A stretch of DNA of 64,000 nt from Hydractinia symbiolongicarpus. Its lineage: Eukaryota; Cnidaria; Hydrozoa; Anthoathecata; Hydractiniidae. Below are positions 12,895 to 22,457 of the stretch, in pieces. Location of the stretch: contig NC_079876.1 of assembly GCF_029227915.1 (NCBI RefSeq), forward strand, positions 12,774,001-12,838,000. Reading direction: 5' to 3'. Below the pieces are notes generated by a model, which saw only the letters and a program-made list of their open reading frames with translations, was not told the origin of the DNA and made no database searches. A program made the position numbers and the translations under genes. Each line of letters opens with the position of its first letter. The stretch's first letter is position 1.

Positions 12895-15210
12895 CTACAG
12901 ACTAAAATCTAGGTCCCAGGCTATCTTTAAAAGCAAGATAGATAAATCACTATAGTTGTGTCTGATAGCAATGTTCAAAGCTGTCTCTCCGTTGTTGTTG
13001 GTAACGTCCAATTCTTTTTTTGTTATCCTCATTTTACTGAATAAATCTATTTCATTAAATTGCGCAAGAAGATGGAGAGCGGTATGTCCCTCGTTGTTTC
13101 TAACTTCTAAATTTACCCCATCAACCATAACAAGAAGTTCGCTCGCTTTTTTTCGACGTTTTTTTATCGCCAGATGCAGTGGTGTGTTGGCCGTCGTTGT
13201 CTTGGATGTTAACGTCAGCGAAATTATGAATCAACATTTCAAGAAAGACGTCATTTTTATCGGCAGTAAAAGTATTCTTAAACGTCATGTGAAGTAAAGT
13301 GCCGTCTTGATTGTAGAAGTCGTTGATATAATTTTTGCTTTTACCGAGTACGCATTTAAATATATCAACATTTCTTTTCTTGAATGCAGTATGTATTGGT
13401 AATTCATTTTCACAATTTGCTGCATCCAATCTAGCATCGTGTTGAAAAAGGACATTAAGTATTGTGTGTTGCTCGTTGAGAATAGCGGCATGAACTGCTG
13501 TGTTACCAGCATAGTTTTTGATATCACTTCTTGCTGCTGAACCCAACAAAAATTCAACTGTTTCAACATGACCTCTTTCAATGGCGCAATGCAAAGCTGT
13601 GTTACCCAACCCGTTTGTAACATCGAGCAAACGTTTGTCTCTATTTACAAGCAGTTTCACAGTTTCCACGTTAGGGAGCGTAGCTGCACAATGAAGAGCG
13701 GTGTTGCCTTTTTTATTCTTTTGCAACAAATCAATCTGTTCTGATTGAAGAATGCTTTCAATTATTTCACTTGTGCAGTACTTAGCTGCTCTGTGTAGTA
13801 CAGTGTCTCCACTCGCATTTGTCAGGTTTATCAAATTCAGCTCTTCTTCATTCTTGTTTTTGATTTGTTGTTCTCCACTGTGCTTATGCACTATTTCTTT
13901 GTCATCTTCTATTGTCAAAACAGGTCTTTCTATCATGTTAGTGTCTTCTACTTGAAAATTTAAGTTCGCATTCCGACAGCCGTCTGTTTCATCAAAAAAA
14001 TCAATTTCTTTATTATGCGTACTACTATATTCTTCGTCGTGAGTGCATCCATGTTTTTCCTTTTCTTGTTTCGTAAGTGCGTCCACAAGTGTATTAATAG
14101 TTTCCATCAACGCAAAAAAATGTACAGAACTATGAAGCGCTGTGTTACCATGGTGATTTGTTATTGTCATATCTGCGCCATTTTGAAGTAACAGCTTAAC
14201 GACGTCGTCATTTTTACGGTGGACGGCAATGTGTAATGGTGTTTCTCCGTTCTCATTTTGCAAATTCACGTTGCAACCTCGTTCAAGAAATCTTCTCACA
14301 ACTTCTGTTAGTTCTTTATCGACGGCGAGGTGAAGCACTGTATCCCCTTCAACATTTTGTAAATTCATCTCTGCTTCACTCTCTAACAACACATCAATAA
14401 TATCCAAATGTTTATGGAACGTAGCGCAGTGTAAAGCAGTGTTTAGGTAGCCATTTTGTTCATTCAAATATTTGTTTTTCTCGACATAAAACTTCACGAT
14501 ATCTAACTGGCCATTCGTTGAAGCACTGTGAATAATTGTTTCAGTGTATCGACTTTGTATTTGCGCTTCTTTTCCGACAGCATAAATGATATTGTCGGCA
14601 CTTGTGTGCCCCTTTGGTAGTTCTTCCCAATACAGTGTTGTACTTCTATGAACTTTCTTAGTTCGCGCGCTTTTAGGTTCTTGGAGAGACAAACGTTTTT
14701 CCGCACTTGAAATATTATATTCAGGAAAGGCAAGGGGTGGTAATCTTTTACGAATTTTACCATCGCTATTTCTCGGCGTATTTCGTTTCTCGTGTTTCTT
14801 TCGTAATTTGACTCGCTCTGTGTGCGGTTCATTATTCGTTTCCTCTGTTTTATTGTCTATGTTTATTTCCTTAATATTGCTTAGACTTGAACTAATAACT
14901 TGAACATGAGGTTGACATAGCTCTTCAGGCGCGTGCGATATGTGTTCCCCGCGTGTTTCATCTTGCGACGACGCATGTTGACTCCTGTGTGAATTTACCG
15001 TGTGTTGTTCGCGTTTTGGTTGTTTTACAGAGCGGTAAAACGTTTCTTTTTGAACTTTTTTCGCGTGCTTACTCGGCTTTGCTTCTTCGACAGTTGCCTT
15101 GATTGGTGGTAGATCAAAAATATCTAATATCTGATATTCTGTGGGAGTGAGAATGTTGTTGTTTTTATTATTATCGTTGTTATTATCGTTGTTGTTATTG
15201 TTGTTGTCGT

Positions 15211-15241
<31 letters not shown>

Positions 15242-15556
15242 ATTTACATCGTACCGGTGATGATGGTGATGGTGTGCATGATCATGCTGGGTACTTGCTT
15301 TTCTGAGATGATGATGATGGTGATGACGGTGACTGCGCGGTTGTTGGGTGGAATAATGCCGCTTTGCATTTATGTTGTCCTTGCTTTCACTTCTGGCGTT
15401 CTGGTGGTGGTTGAATGACGGGTTGTGGTAGTGGCTAATCACTCTGTGTTTTGTCATCCCATGGTCAGCGTTATTTTGAGAGTGATTTTCTTCATAATCA
15501 TCTTCTTTCACATCAATTTGTTTTCTGTATCTTTTACTTCTTTTGCTTTGTTTCAT
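12895..15556 (-). CDS. His/Asn-rich ankyrin-repeat protein with C-terminal frameshift
   Basis: Single-exon gene. The ATG at 15554-15556 (residues MKQSKRSKRYRK) is the first methionine; the upstream frame has no ATG. The N-terminal third (about 300 residues) is charged and low in complexity: His runs, then an Asn/Asp run encoded at about 15165-15245. From about residue 340 the protein is a chain of ankyrin repeats (NTALHCA, GDTVLHLAV, GETPLHIAV, GNTALHSSV and so on), some 12-14 in all, interrupted by an acidic insert around 13860-14060. Ankyrin repeats bind proteins; the partner is unknown. The first frame stops at 13121-13123. The repeat pattern (TPLHLA, then GHTALHLLA) carries on one base out of frame from about 13185 to the stop at 12895, so there is an extra base in a short CA-rich tract at 13181-13190. 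This is a sequencing error, an allele, or a recent lesion. Confidence 0.85.
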
Positions 15557-15583
15557 ATTTTCTCGAAGTACAACCGAAAACAA

Positions 15584-18500
15584 CTTCCAATTTTACTTAA
15601 CTTTGGTTCTTCCTCCGGGATACGTCACTAGAATACCAAATTAAAATGATTTTGCGCGCTTTTCCAAATTTCTTTAACAACAACACAGTGTGGACGTTCT
15701 CAGTGCTTGTATAACATTTCTCAACAACACATCATGTTCAGTGACTTTTTTATTTTGACATTCTGTTGGATCTGCTTCTTCTTCCACTATATTCTTGTTT
15801 GATATCCTTCTTTCAAGTCATTCATCCTTTTTGTTTTGTTTTGTTCCAGTGAATACTTAAAATAATTTTTGCCATGGTGTTCTATATTTAAATCCTTGGT
15901 TAATTTTTTATAAAAAATTTTTTCAATTAATTTTCTATAACTTTATAAATTTTAGATTTTACTTCATTCAAGATTCTATATCAGAACAACCGCAAAATTA
16001 TTACGACTGTAAGATAAAAACACATGTTTCTATATTTTTTTCTTGTGGTATTAAAAAACACTGAGGCTTCTTCGTTCCCAGATTCTTTTGTTTAGTCCAC
16101 CACAAAGAGAAGTGTCTTGTATACTTCACAAGTTGTAATAATGGTAACCGGAGGAGCGTATCATGTAGAGATGTAAATAACCGATTTAACGCCCTCAGAC
16201 ATTTACTTGAAAAATGTTTTTACCATGGGCGTTTAGTCGGGCAGGAATAATTATTCAAAAGTTTATTTCAAAAGACATCCATCATGGCTTTTTTGATTTG
16301 AATGAGATTGAAATGCATTTCATCAAAAAAAATCATGGGTCATTGCTTCAATTCGGAATTTTTTGATAAAATCTCAGATTCGCAATCTTTAATTCCGCGA
16401 TTTGTACTAGTAATCACATGTTTAGGAGGGGAAAACGGGATAATTTCACTTTGTTCGATTTTTAAAGTTTTAGAAATCTCCTTATTTGAAACGAGGGGGA
16501 TTTTAAAAATTTCAAAAATCGAACGAGGTAAATTTTTCCCAAAATTTCACGATATAAAAATAAAATGGAACTCATTGCTTCTACGAAGAACACCATTTAC
16601 AATGCAGTAATCACTGTTGTAGTTGTTTAAAGAAATTCAACTATCCAATGTTTTCAATCTTCTCAATTTCACATTCGAAATATATTCGCTAATTCGGAAA
16701 TTTTAAAATAACTGCATTGACGACATCAATCATTAGTTTCGGAATTTGCGATTTTTTTCACTATAAGTTCACAATCTTTAATTCTGCAATCTTTACTTGC
16801 GCAAACTTTTCTTCCCTTTAAGGTAGCTACGATTCTTAAATACATAGCTATATATGCATTATAATAAAAATTGGTTTTGTTACTTATGTTCGTTTGTTTT
16901 GCTGAATAAGACAAAAGTTTCCCGTGAAAAACTCTCTAAATTGTAACATAAAAGCAATTTAACATAGTTCCTTTTAAGCCATCCTAGAATTGTTAATTTT
17001 AAAAAGGCTTTTTCACGTCACTTCATCTTTGCTTAAGAAAAATTGAAACCTCATTAATGCAACAACAACTTCGTTCTCCATCTTAACTAAGGCTCACGCT
17101 TCAATAACAACAGCTAAAAAATATGGTCTTCTTCCGGAAGTTTACATCAGAAGAGCAGCGCAATAACAGCTTTTTGTTTTCGCGACTAAATAATAGAGAT
17201 ATTTTAACCCAGTGAATAGAGCAATTGCAATTATTCGAATCCAGCGTGTTGAAAATGGCCCCACGACCGCTGCCGCTACGAAAGAGTAAACCAACATGAC
17301 ACTACTTCGTACGCATGGATTTAACGACTACCTCGCGCAGAGCAAATCGATGATTTTTCAAATAAAAACTTAACTACCATGAATTCTAAGCTAACCTAAG
17401 TAGTCCTGGGGACGAGGTTGATGCATGCGCAAAAAAATTCAATTCATTCTTCCATCCATTCTTTTTGCGAAGCAATTGAGCTTTGCGAGAAGAGAATTAT
17501 TGAGATTCTCAAAATTTCGATAAAAAAAAATCATATAAAATTAGTGTAAAGAAATAGGACTGATATTTTTGCACATACAGCTAGATTATTCTTTTTTTCT
17601 AATAAAACAAATATGTTTGAACCGAAGGGTTTTGATTTGTTTGTTTTTGTTTTAATTGTTTCCCGTGAGTTTTCGAAATTCGTTCCAGCAGATTCTGTGG
17701 CTTCTAGTGCCGGCATTTTTACGTGAAAAAAATACTGTTTTTGTTGTAAGGTCATTTACGATATCGTTAACGTTAGGACCAACTTCTGCGGGTTGTACAA
17801 CTCGATACTGCTGAAAGTGTAATTTTGTATTGCGCTCTTTACTTTTATCATTCTGTGGGAAAAGGCGGTGCAAAATTTTAACACGCGTTATTCGTTTTTG
17901 TTAGTTTCGCGTAATCAAATTTTCTCGCGCATTTTGAAAAGAATATCCCACGCACATCAAATATTCGCGCAGTCTATTCGCAAAAAAAAACTGTTTTTGC
18001 GCAACGAATTATGCTGCAGAGGGTTCATTTTCCTACCTCGTCCCAGGGTTCTTCTATATGATATTCAATTTTGATGTATTTCGGAAGATGTTAGCGTCAA
18101 AGAAACAAGAAGCGCTAGGGACAAAGTATTGGATAGTTTAATTTTGCTTGCAACTTGCGAAATGCTTCGCAACCTTTTTTTTAATTTCTAGTTAAATAAT
18201 AAATACATCTTTTTTTTAAATAACAATAAGCGCAGCCCTAATCAGCGGTGATAAGACTTTGGTGCGCTTATAATCGAGTATGATTACCTCATTTTACGGT
18301 ATACTTGTTACAATTGCGCCTAAAACTATTCTTAGCACATATAATTTTTACAACTTTAGCAAAAAAATATTTGAGAAAGTTTAAAACCAGACAGAGTGAA
18401 CGCAGTAAAACCACGTGACTTTGACCATGCATCTTTTTGTGAATGAAAATGGAACGGAACACGACACAATCGAACATGACGAAAATAATTAAACAAAAAT

Positions 18501-18900
18501 GGTTTTTCTATATATTAAATTTACAATACTTTTTGATACAAATATTTTCATATATATAAAATTATGTACATTATAAATAAGAAATTATAAATCATATTAT
18601 AAAAAATATTAAAATGTGATAACGAATTCTTTTCTGGTCTAAAAAGAAAAGATCACATTACTCAAACAAATTCTGAATAAAATTATTTTTGTTTAAGAAC
18701 ACCTACGTCAAAAAAATGCAGAAAAATTCCACTCTCATAAATATGCAAATTACGAAGTACCTTACCTGCGGAGTATATGGATTGTCGTTTTTCCAACCGA
18801 AACAAATTCTTTCGTTAGATATTTACTTCTTTCTAGCCTAAAAAAATAAATATTTTATTAGTCGCAAGATCGGAAAATTTACGCTCAAAATGTTTTTTAA
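15584..18900. other. AT-rich intergenic DNA with fold-back repeats
   Basis: No convincing gene. 16457-16523 is an imperfect inverted repeat with arms of about 28 bases starting TTCGATTTTTAAA. Related fragments carrying GCAATCTTTAATTC(C/T)GC occur at 16380-16400, 16760-16790 and again at 52780-52865. A 20-base motif, TAGTCCTGGGGACGAGGTTG, stands at 17401-17420 and recurs exactly at 29867-29886. The open stretch at 16302-16610 is made of this repeat DNA and is not taken as a gene. Confidence 0.6.
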
Positions 18901-18965
18901 TTCCCATCATGAACTCAAAATTTTCAATCAATAATTTTTATCGAATTTATCTTATCTTTACAATT

Positions 18966-19178
18966 AACAGCATGAGTTCCAACAATCTAAATTTTGCTAG
19001 ATTTTACAAAAGTATAAAACCCTCTATCCTTGATGATCTCGTAGCAGAGCATGCCCCACTTGTTCACCTCAGCGGAAACAATATGCAGACCCCGGTCTTC
19101 CAGACCCCGAGCCCCTCATCTTCCTCCTCACATGAAATTGTTGCCCACGGCTTTTCACCCGAATTATACTCTGTCTAG
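18966..19178. pseudogene. Possible left-end gene of the element, strand uncertain
   Basis: Open on both strands. On plus, 70 codons from the ATG near 18972 end at 19178 and include a Ser-rich stretch. On minus, about 40 codons between roughly 19110 and 18990 read like folded protein (VNKWGMLCYEIIKDRGFYTF), directly downstream of the other minus-strand genes. The minus reading fits the gene order better. Function unknown. Confidence 0.35.
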
Positions 19179-19181
19179 AAG

Positions 19182-19448
19182 TTAGTCATCGTCTGGATAT
19201 ACAAACCCCTCGTAGTATGGCCCATTTCTAAATCTAAAATTTTCCAAACACTGTGAACAATAACCGGTAGTAGACCTTGCCTTTATGCAGGCGGGCACTC
19301 GAATATCGTAAAGGTTTTTAAATTGTTGGCTCTGTACATAGGCTTCCATCTTTTTCTTTGACATTTGACTTCTTTTAACATACAACTGAAGTGGTCAAGC
19401 AGCATCATCAGGCGTGTTTTTGTTGCTCAAGAAAAGCAACAAAAACAT
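19182..19448 (-). pseudogene. Unrecognised small protein of the element, one in-frame stop
   Basis: Read from an ATG at 19446-19448, 17 codons are followed by TGA, after which the same frame stays open to the stop at 19182 (PLQLYVKRSQM ... GYCSQCLENF ... FVYPDDD). The protein would be about 88 residues, basic in the middle, with a C-x2-C pair and an acidic end. The start is uncertain because the boundary hairpin at 19415-19447 covers the first codons of this reading; a methionine at about 19361 is another option. Family unknown. Confidence 0.45.
19415..19447 (-). terminator. Boundary hairpin H1
   Basis: Perfect 12-base stem (GTTTTTGTTGCT at 19416-19427 with its complement at 19435-19446), extendable by one pair, around a 7-base loop. 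It lies 37 bases after the stop of the gene ending at 19484. Confidence 0.5.
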
Positions 19449-19483
19449 GTGACTTAGTCATATAACGCTGGAACAGCCGGGTA

Positions 19484-19693
19484 TTAATATCGCATCATAT
19501 AGTGGATCATACCAATAGCCAGCGATGAGACGCAGACGATTAGAGCGATCTGGTCGTTGTCTTTATCACTCTGCCACATCTTATACAGCGACCGATTGAT
19601 TTCCTCATGTCTCGCTTCCAAGTTTTCGATTTTTTCCTCCAATTTCCGGATCTCTCCCTCAAACTCCTCTCGTGATTTTTCGATACAAGTCAT
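19484..19693 (-). CDS. Small coiled-coil, single-pass membrane protein of the element
   Basis: ATG at 19691-19693, 69 codons, no break seen. Residues 5-40 are rich in Glu, Lys and Leu with heptad spacing (FEGEIRKLEEKIENLEARHE) and look like a coiled coil. The C-terminal 20 residues are hydrophobic (IALIVCVSSLAIGMIHYMM) and look like a membrane anchor. It follows the ATPase gene after hairpin H2 and precedes hairpin H1. It is the only small gene of the block that seems intact. A structural or membrane role in a particle is possible but is inference. Confidence 0.5.
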   Translation of the reverse strand: MTCIEKSREEFEGEIRKLEEKIENLEARHEEINRSLYKMWQSDKDNDQIALIVCVSSLAIGMIHYMMRY

Positions 19694-19727
19694 ATTTATT
19701 AAAGTCAAGGCAAAAATGCTCCAATTT

Positions 19728-19752
19728 CAGTTGTACCCGCCGAGTACAACTG
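19728..19752 (-). terminator. Boundary hairpin H2
   Basis: Perfect 9-base stem (CAGTTGTAC 19728-19736 with GTACAACTG 19744-19752), 7-base loop. It starts 9 bases after the ATPase stop codon (19762-19764). Confidence 0.5.
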
Positions 19753-19761
19753 ATGTCCGCG

Positions 19762-20247
19762 TCACTTCAAAATTTTCCAGATCCGAGGGTATTCCAATCT
19801 CACATACAAGCACGCATGTTTCGACTTCCTGAGCTGAGTCTTGATGCTCTCCCAATCCAAGATCATGTTGGTTTCCTCATCCACCAGCTTTATATCTGAC
19901 CTCTCGTGGGGATACCACGTAAACAACTGCTTCTTTTGACTTTCATCGCTTATCAAGTCATCAATGATGAAGAGCGTCTCTTCTCCCGCTAGGAGCTTTG
20001 ATAGTTGCTCGATCCAGTAAAAGATTTGATCACCCGGCTCTATAAGGAACACGTAGTCATCTTACCACAGACTTGGTCTATCGAGATAGGTCTTATTCCA
20101 CCGAATAGTGGGGCAGAGTATAACTATATTGTTGAAATGGTACCTGTATTCATTATCAAGGAGATTCAGGAACCTCTGCGTTTTCCCGCAGCTTGTAGGT
20201 CCTGTGAAGATTGCGGTATGCGGGTCTTTTACAATATCTAGAGTCAT
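19762..20247 (-). pseudogene. Packaging-type P-loop ATPase, broken
   Basis: ATG at 20245-20247. The Walker A loop GPTSCGKT lies about 15 residues in, followed by LCPTIRWNKTY, a conserved string of the Polinton/NCLDV A32-like genome-packaging ATPases. Walker B is LFIIDD. An in-frame TAA interrupts the frame near 20067. After the Walker B region some 35-40 residues usual for the family appear to be missing before WYPHERSDIK. The C-terminal KSKHACLYVR is present. In working relatives the enzyme drives DNA into the capsid. This copy has an early stop and an internal deletion and should be dead. It is flanked by hairpin H3 (4 bases before the ATG) and H2. Confidence 0.75.
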
Positions 20248-20250
20248 TTA

Positions 20251-20279
20251 TTTGTGTTTGCCAGAGTGGCAAACACAAA
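20251..20279 (-). terminator. Boundary hairpin H3
   Basis: Perfect 13-base stem (TTTGTGTTTGCCA with its complement), 3-base loop GAG. It lies 12 bases after the stop of the upstream gene and is followed directly by TAAATG, the ATPase start. Hairpin H4 is followed by a start in the same way. Confidence 0.6.
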
Positions 20280-20291
20280 CCTTGTAGGTAC

Positions 20292-20542
20292 TTACTTAGG
20301 TTTTGGCACGATGGAGGCAGGAATCCACCCTTTGCTTACAGCCATCTCACGACTTCCCGCCCGGTCGTGAAGTAGGCCACCATCTTCATAACGTCGCTGG
20401 TATCTAGCCTGGTACTGGGGCTTGTTATCCCGAGGAATCTCTTGCCAACCATGGCATATGCAAAGGTAAAGCCCAGGTCGACGACAGTTTCATAAAGCAT
20501 GTCGATGATTTCTTTCTCTTTGGGGATCACATTAGAACTCAT
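20292..20542 (-). pseudogene. Unrecognised ~80-residue protein of the element, frameshifted
   Basis: ATG at 20540-20542 (MSSNVIPKEKEIIDML). The first frame runs to 20336. About ten bases earlier the better reading moves to another frame that ends SKGWIPASIVPKPK and stops at 20292-20294, just before hairpin H3. The middle is moderately hydrophobic (LGFTFAYAMVGKRFLG). It starts 14 bases after the stop of the membrane-protein gene upstream. Family unknown. Confidence 0.45.
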
Positions 20543-20556
20543 GTTTATATTATAGA

Positions 20557-20936
20557 TTATTGCATGTGAAAAAAGTCGGTATCGGGCTGGGCTGTGGGTT
20601 TTTGCTGAGGCGCACGTTCCCCTCCGGATTCGCCAGGCGATGGCTCCGGTGTTTCGGCGGGCTGCGGAGACGCTGCGGACTTTTTACGGAAAATATAATA
20701 TGCCCCTCCTACACAGGCGAGTATAGCAACAAGGCCTCCACTAATGTATACACTGCCTCACTGTACAGAACTCACCCCAGAAGAGGTTTTGACCGTAGAT
20801 TTTACTGTACACTCTTGTTGCTTCGGATCTTCCTTCCTCTTCTTCATCAGTGCCGCCAACTTGTGACCCTGTGCGACTCTCCCGGGGTGCTTTACTGGTA
20901 CTGTATCTACTCTCTTTTCTTTTTGAATAACGCTCA
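20557..20936 (-). pseudogene. Single-pass membrane protein of the element, one in-frame stop
   Basis: ATG at 20934-20936, preceded directly by TAA and hairpin H4. The frame covers about 125 codons with one TGA near codon 60. The N-terminal half is basic (MSVIQKEKRVDTVPVK, LMKKRKED). After the stop come a clear membrane segment (ISGGLVAILACVGGAYYIF), a basic stop-transfer RKK, and a Pro/Glu/Ser-rich tail ending in FFHMQ. This shape suits a small virion membrane or capsid-associated protein, but no family was recognised. Confidence 0.5.
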
Positions 20937-20940
20937 TTTA

Positions 20941-20962
20941 TTGTAACTCGAGAGAGTTACAA
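20941..20962 (-). terminator. Boundary hairpin H4
   Basis: Perfect 9-base stem (TTGTAACTC / GAGTTACAA), 4-base loop. It lies 13 bases after the stop at 20976 and is followed by TAAATG of the next gene. Confidence 0.5.
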
Positions 20963-20975
20963 AAATCACTTCACT

Positions 20976-21206
20976 CTAGCTAGCCTTCAAACCTTCCCTG
21001 CCGGCGTATTTTATCCTATTCATATGTGGAGCCCTCATTAAACTACATGCTTGTGGTGGAAATCGATCAGCCGCTGGTGTCAAAATCACTAGACCGCGTG
21101 CGTAACAGTCTCCGTAAACAGCGCACCTGTCCGCATACCGTGCTCGTACTCTACTTTTGCACAGGACCTCATTGTTTCATCTATCAACTATTTCACGATT
21201 GTCCAT
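20976..21206 (-). pseudogene. Cys-containing small protein of the element, one in-frame stop
   Basis: ATG at 21204-21206 overlaps the end of the gene upstream (stop 21193-21195). Nine codons (MDNREIVDR) are followed by TGA, and the frame then stays open for some 66 codons to TAG at 20976-20978, with scattered Cys (VLCKSRV, DRCAVYGDCYARG) and a basic end (MNRIKYAGREGLKAS). The reading is supported only by the long open frame and by its fit between neighbours. Family unknown. Confidence 0.4.
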
Positions 21207-21733
21207 GTGTATCTTCGATAGACTGTTGCCCATTGTTTTGTTGCTCTTTATCATTTCGTTCTTCATCTACCTTGGACATGGAGAGTTGGCAGTGGTGTAC
21301 AGTATGCGCAGCAATAAGCAGAGGTGCTAGGAGCTTTCCAAAAGCTGAATACACAAGGATCCCCAAGTCAGCCATACTGTCCCTGATGATAAGGTCCTCT
21401 TCCAGATCTTGGCGTAAAGCTCGGGACTGTCGAGAGGTACTACGTTACTTATAGCCTTGGTGTACATGCTTATCGCGTGGGTTGACAGTGCCTTCGCTGT
21501 TTTGAGCCTTTTTCCTGGATTTCACGCTGGATGTAGTCAGTGTGTATTTTGTCGATCACCTCAGGTGATGCTTTGTCAACAAAACCTTCTGTGCATTTCT
21601 TGGGTAGAAGGTGCTGTTTACCTTGACGTATTGCATCTTTCAAAGCCTGGCGCTTGTCTATAGGTTTTTCACGTTGCTCAAGGGCTTCTGCGGGAGTATC
21701 AACAACATCAAAAATTACAGCTAATGCACTCAT
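21193..21733 (-). pseudogene. Unrecognised ~180-residue protein of the element, two frameshifts
   Basis: ATG at 21731-21733 (MSALAVIFDVVDTPAEAL). The first frame stops at 21470. The sense reading changes frame at about 21495, continuing through a stretch with HAISMYTKAISNVVPLD, and again near 21400-21415 into DLIIRDSMADLGILVYSAF, ending at 21193. The C-terminal part has a hydrophobic helix (GILVYSAFGKLLAPLLIAAHTVHH) before an acidic/Gln-rich tail. I recall similar uncharacterised proteins in other cnidarian genomes next to the same polymerase, but know no function. Confidence 0.5.
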
Positions 21734-21842
21734 TCTTTTTATTACATCTTTGCATCAATAGAAACAAGCAAGTAACAAGATGTATGGGAGGAGTATAGCG
21801 ATCAGCAACAATACGTCCAGCATTTATTGAGACCCTCTGGTA

Positions 21843-21867
21843 AAGGTGGTGCATCACAACACCTTTG
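21843..21867 (-). terminator. Weaker boundary hairpin after HNH gene
   Basis: 7-base stem (AAAGGTG / CACCTTT) around an 11-base loop, starting 3 bases after the HNH stop at 21871-21873. Confidence 0.35.
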
Positions 21868-21870
21868 AAA

Positions 21871-22370
21871 TCATATGGTAAAGTGCGCTAAGTATTTGGT
21901 GATGAATCGGTTGCCCTTGGACTGATTATCCCTAATCCACATCGGTGGAGTGTTGGTGTAGTGCAACCTCGCAAGTTGTACCTCCTTGCTGGGAGTAACA
22001 CCATCTTCTCGATATTTAAGTGGCACCTTATGATCGAAATTCCACCCCAATTCATACCTTCCGTGAACTGAGTCTGGATGTGCCCTATAAATGTAACAGT
22101 ATTACAACCGAGATACTCCGTGGAGGCTATCTCGGTATCACGGGTTAGAGCACGGTGAATCCTGTTTAAAATTAGATGATACTTACACCTGGCTAAATCG
22201 CATATGCGGCAATATCGTTTTTGATGATGGCATTTGTTTCGTTCCTTTGACGCTTTATCACTATCAATGCATCTTATGCATCTTTTTGTTCGTTGTCCGT
22301 TACATTTGTCGATCTTGAAGTTGTTTATTGTAAAAGAGCGATTACAGTGTGAACAGCGCTTTACATCCAA
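21871..22370 (-). pseudogene. HNH-type endonuclease, frameshifted
   Basis: The N-terminal part has paired cysteines typical of zinc-bound HNH proteins (CSHCNRSF, CIRCIDSD, CRICDLARC), then LGCNTVTFIGHIQTQF and GMNW. Around 22045-22050 the sense moves by one base into a frame with FDHKVPLKY, the DH core of the nuclease, and ends with TGA at 21871-21873. HNH proteins nick or cut DNA; here a role in element replication or mobility is inferred. No ATG opens the frame (a TTG stands at 22368-22370), so the start may also be damaged. Hairpin H5 precedes it, separated by a run of A on the plus strand. Confidence 0.65.
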
Positions 22371-22410
22371 TTTTTACGTTGTTTTGTACAGTAGCACTAT
22401 AAAAAAAAAC

Positions 22411-22457
22411 TAGCGACTAAGGAGAGCTTGTAGCATACAAGCTCTCCTTAGTCGCTA
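22411..22457 (-). terminator. Boundary hairpin H5, 21-bp perfect stem plus T-run
   Basis: Left arm 22411-22431, right arm 22437-22457, 5-base loop, no mismatch. The polymerase stop codon (22455-22457) is inside the stem. On the minus strand the hairpin is followed after one base by nine T residues, the layout of an intrinsic terminator. Confidence 0.7.

Noticed and set aside
14503-14832. 109-codon minus-strand frame
   Set aside because: Overlaps the ankyrin gene in another frame and lacks the repeat signature.
16302-16610. 102-codon plus-strand frame
   Set aside because: Falls on a fold-back repeat with arms at 16457-16523; no domain or splice context.
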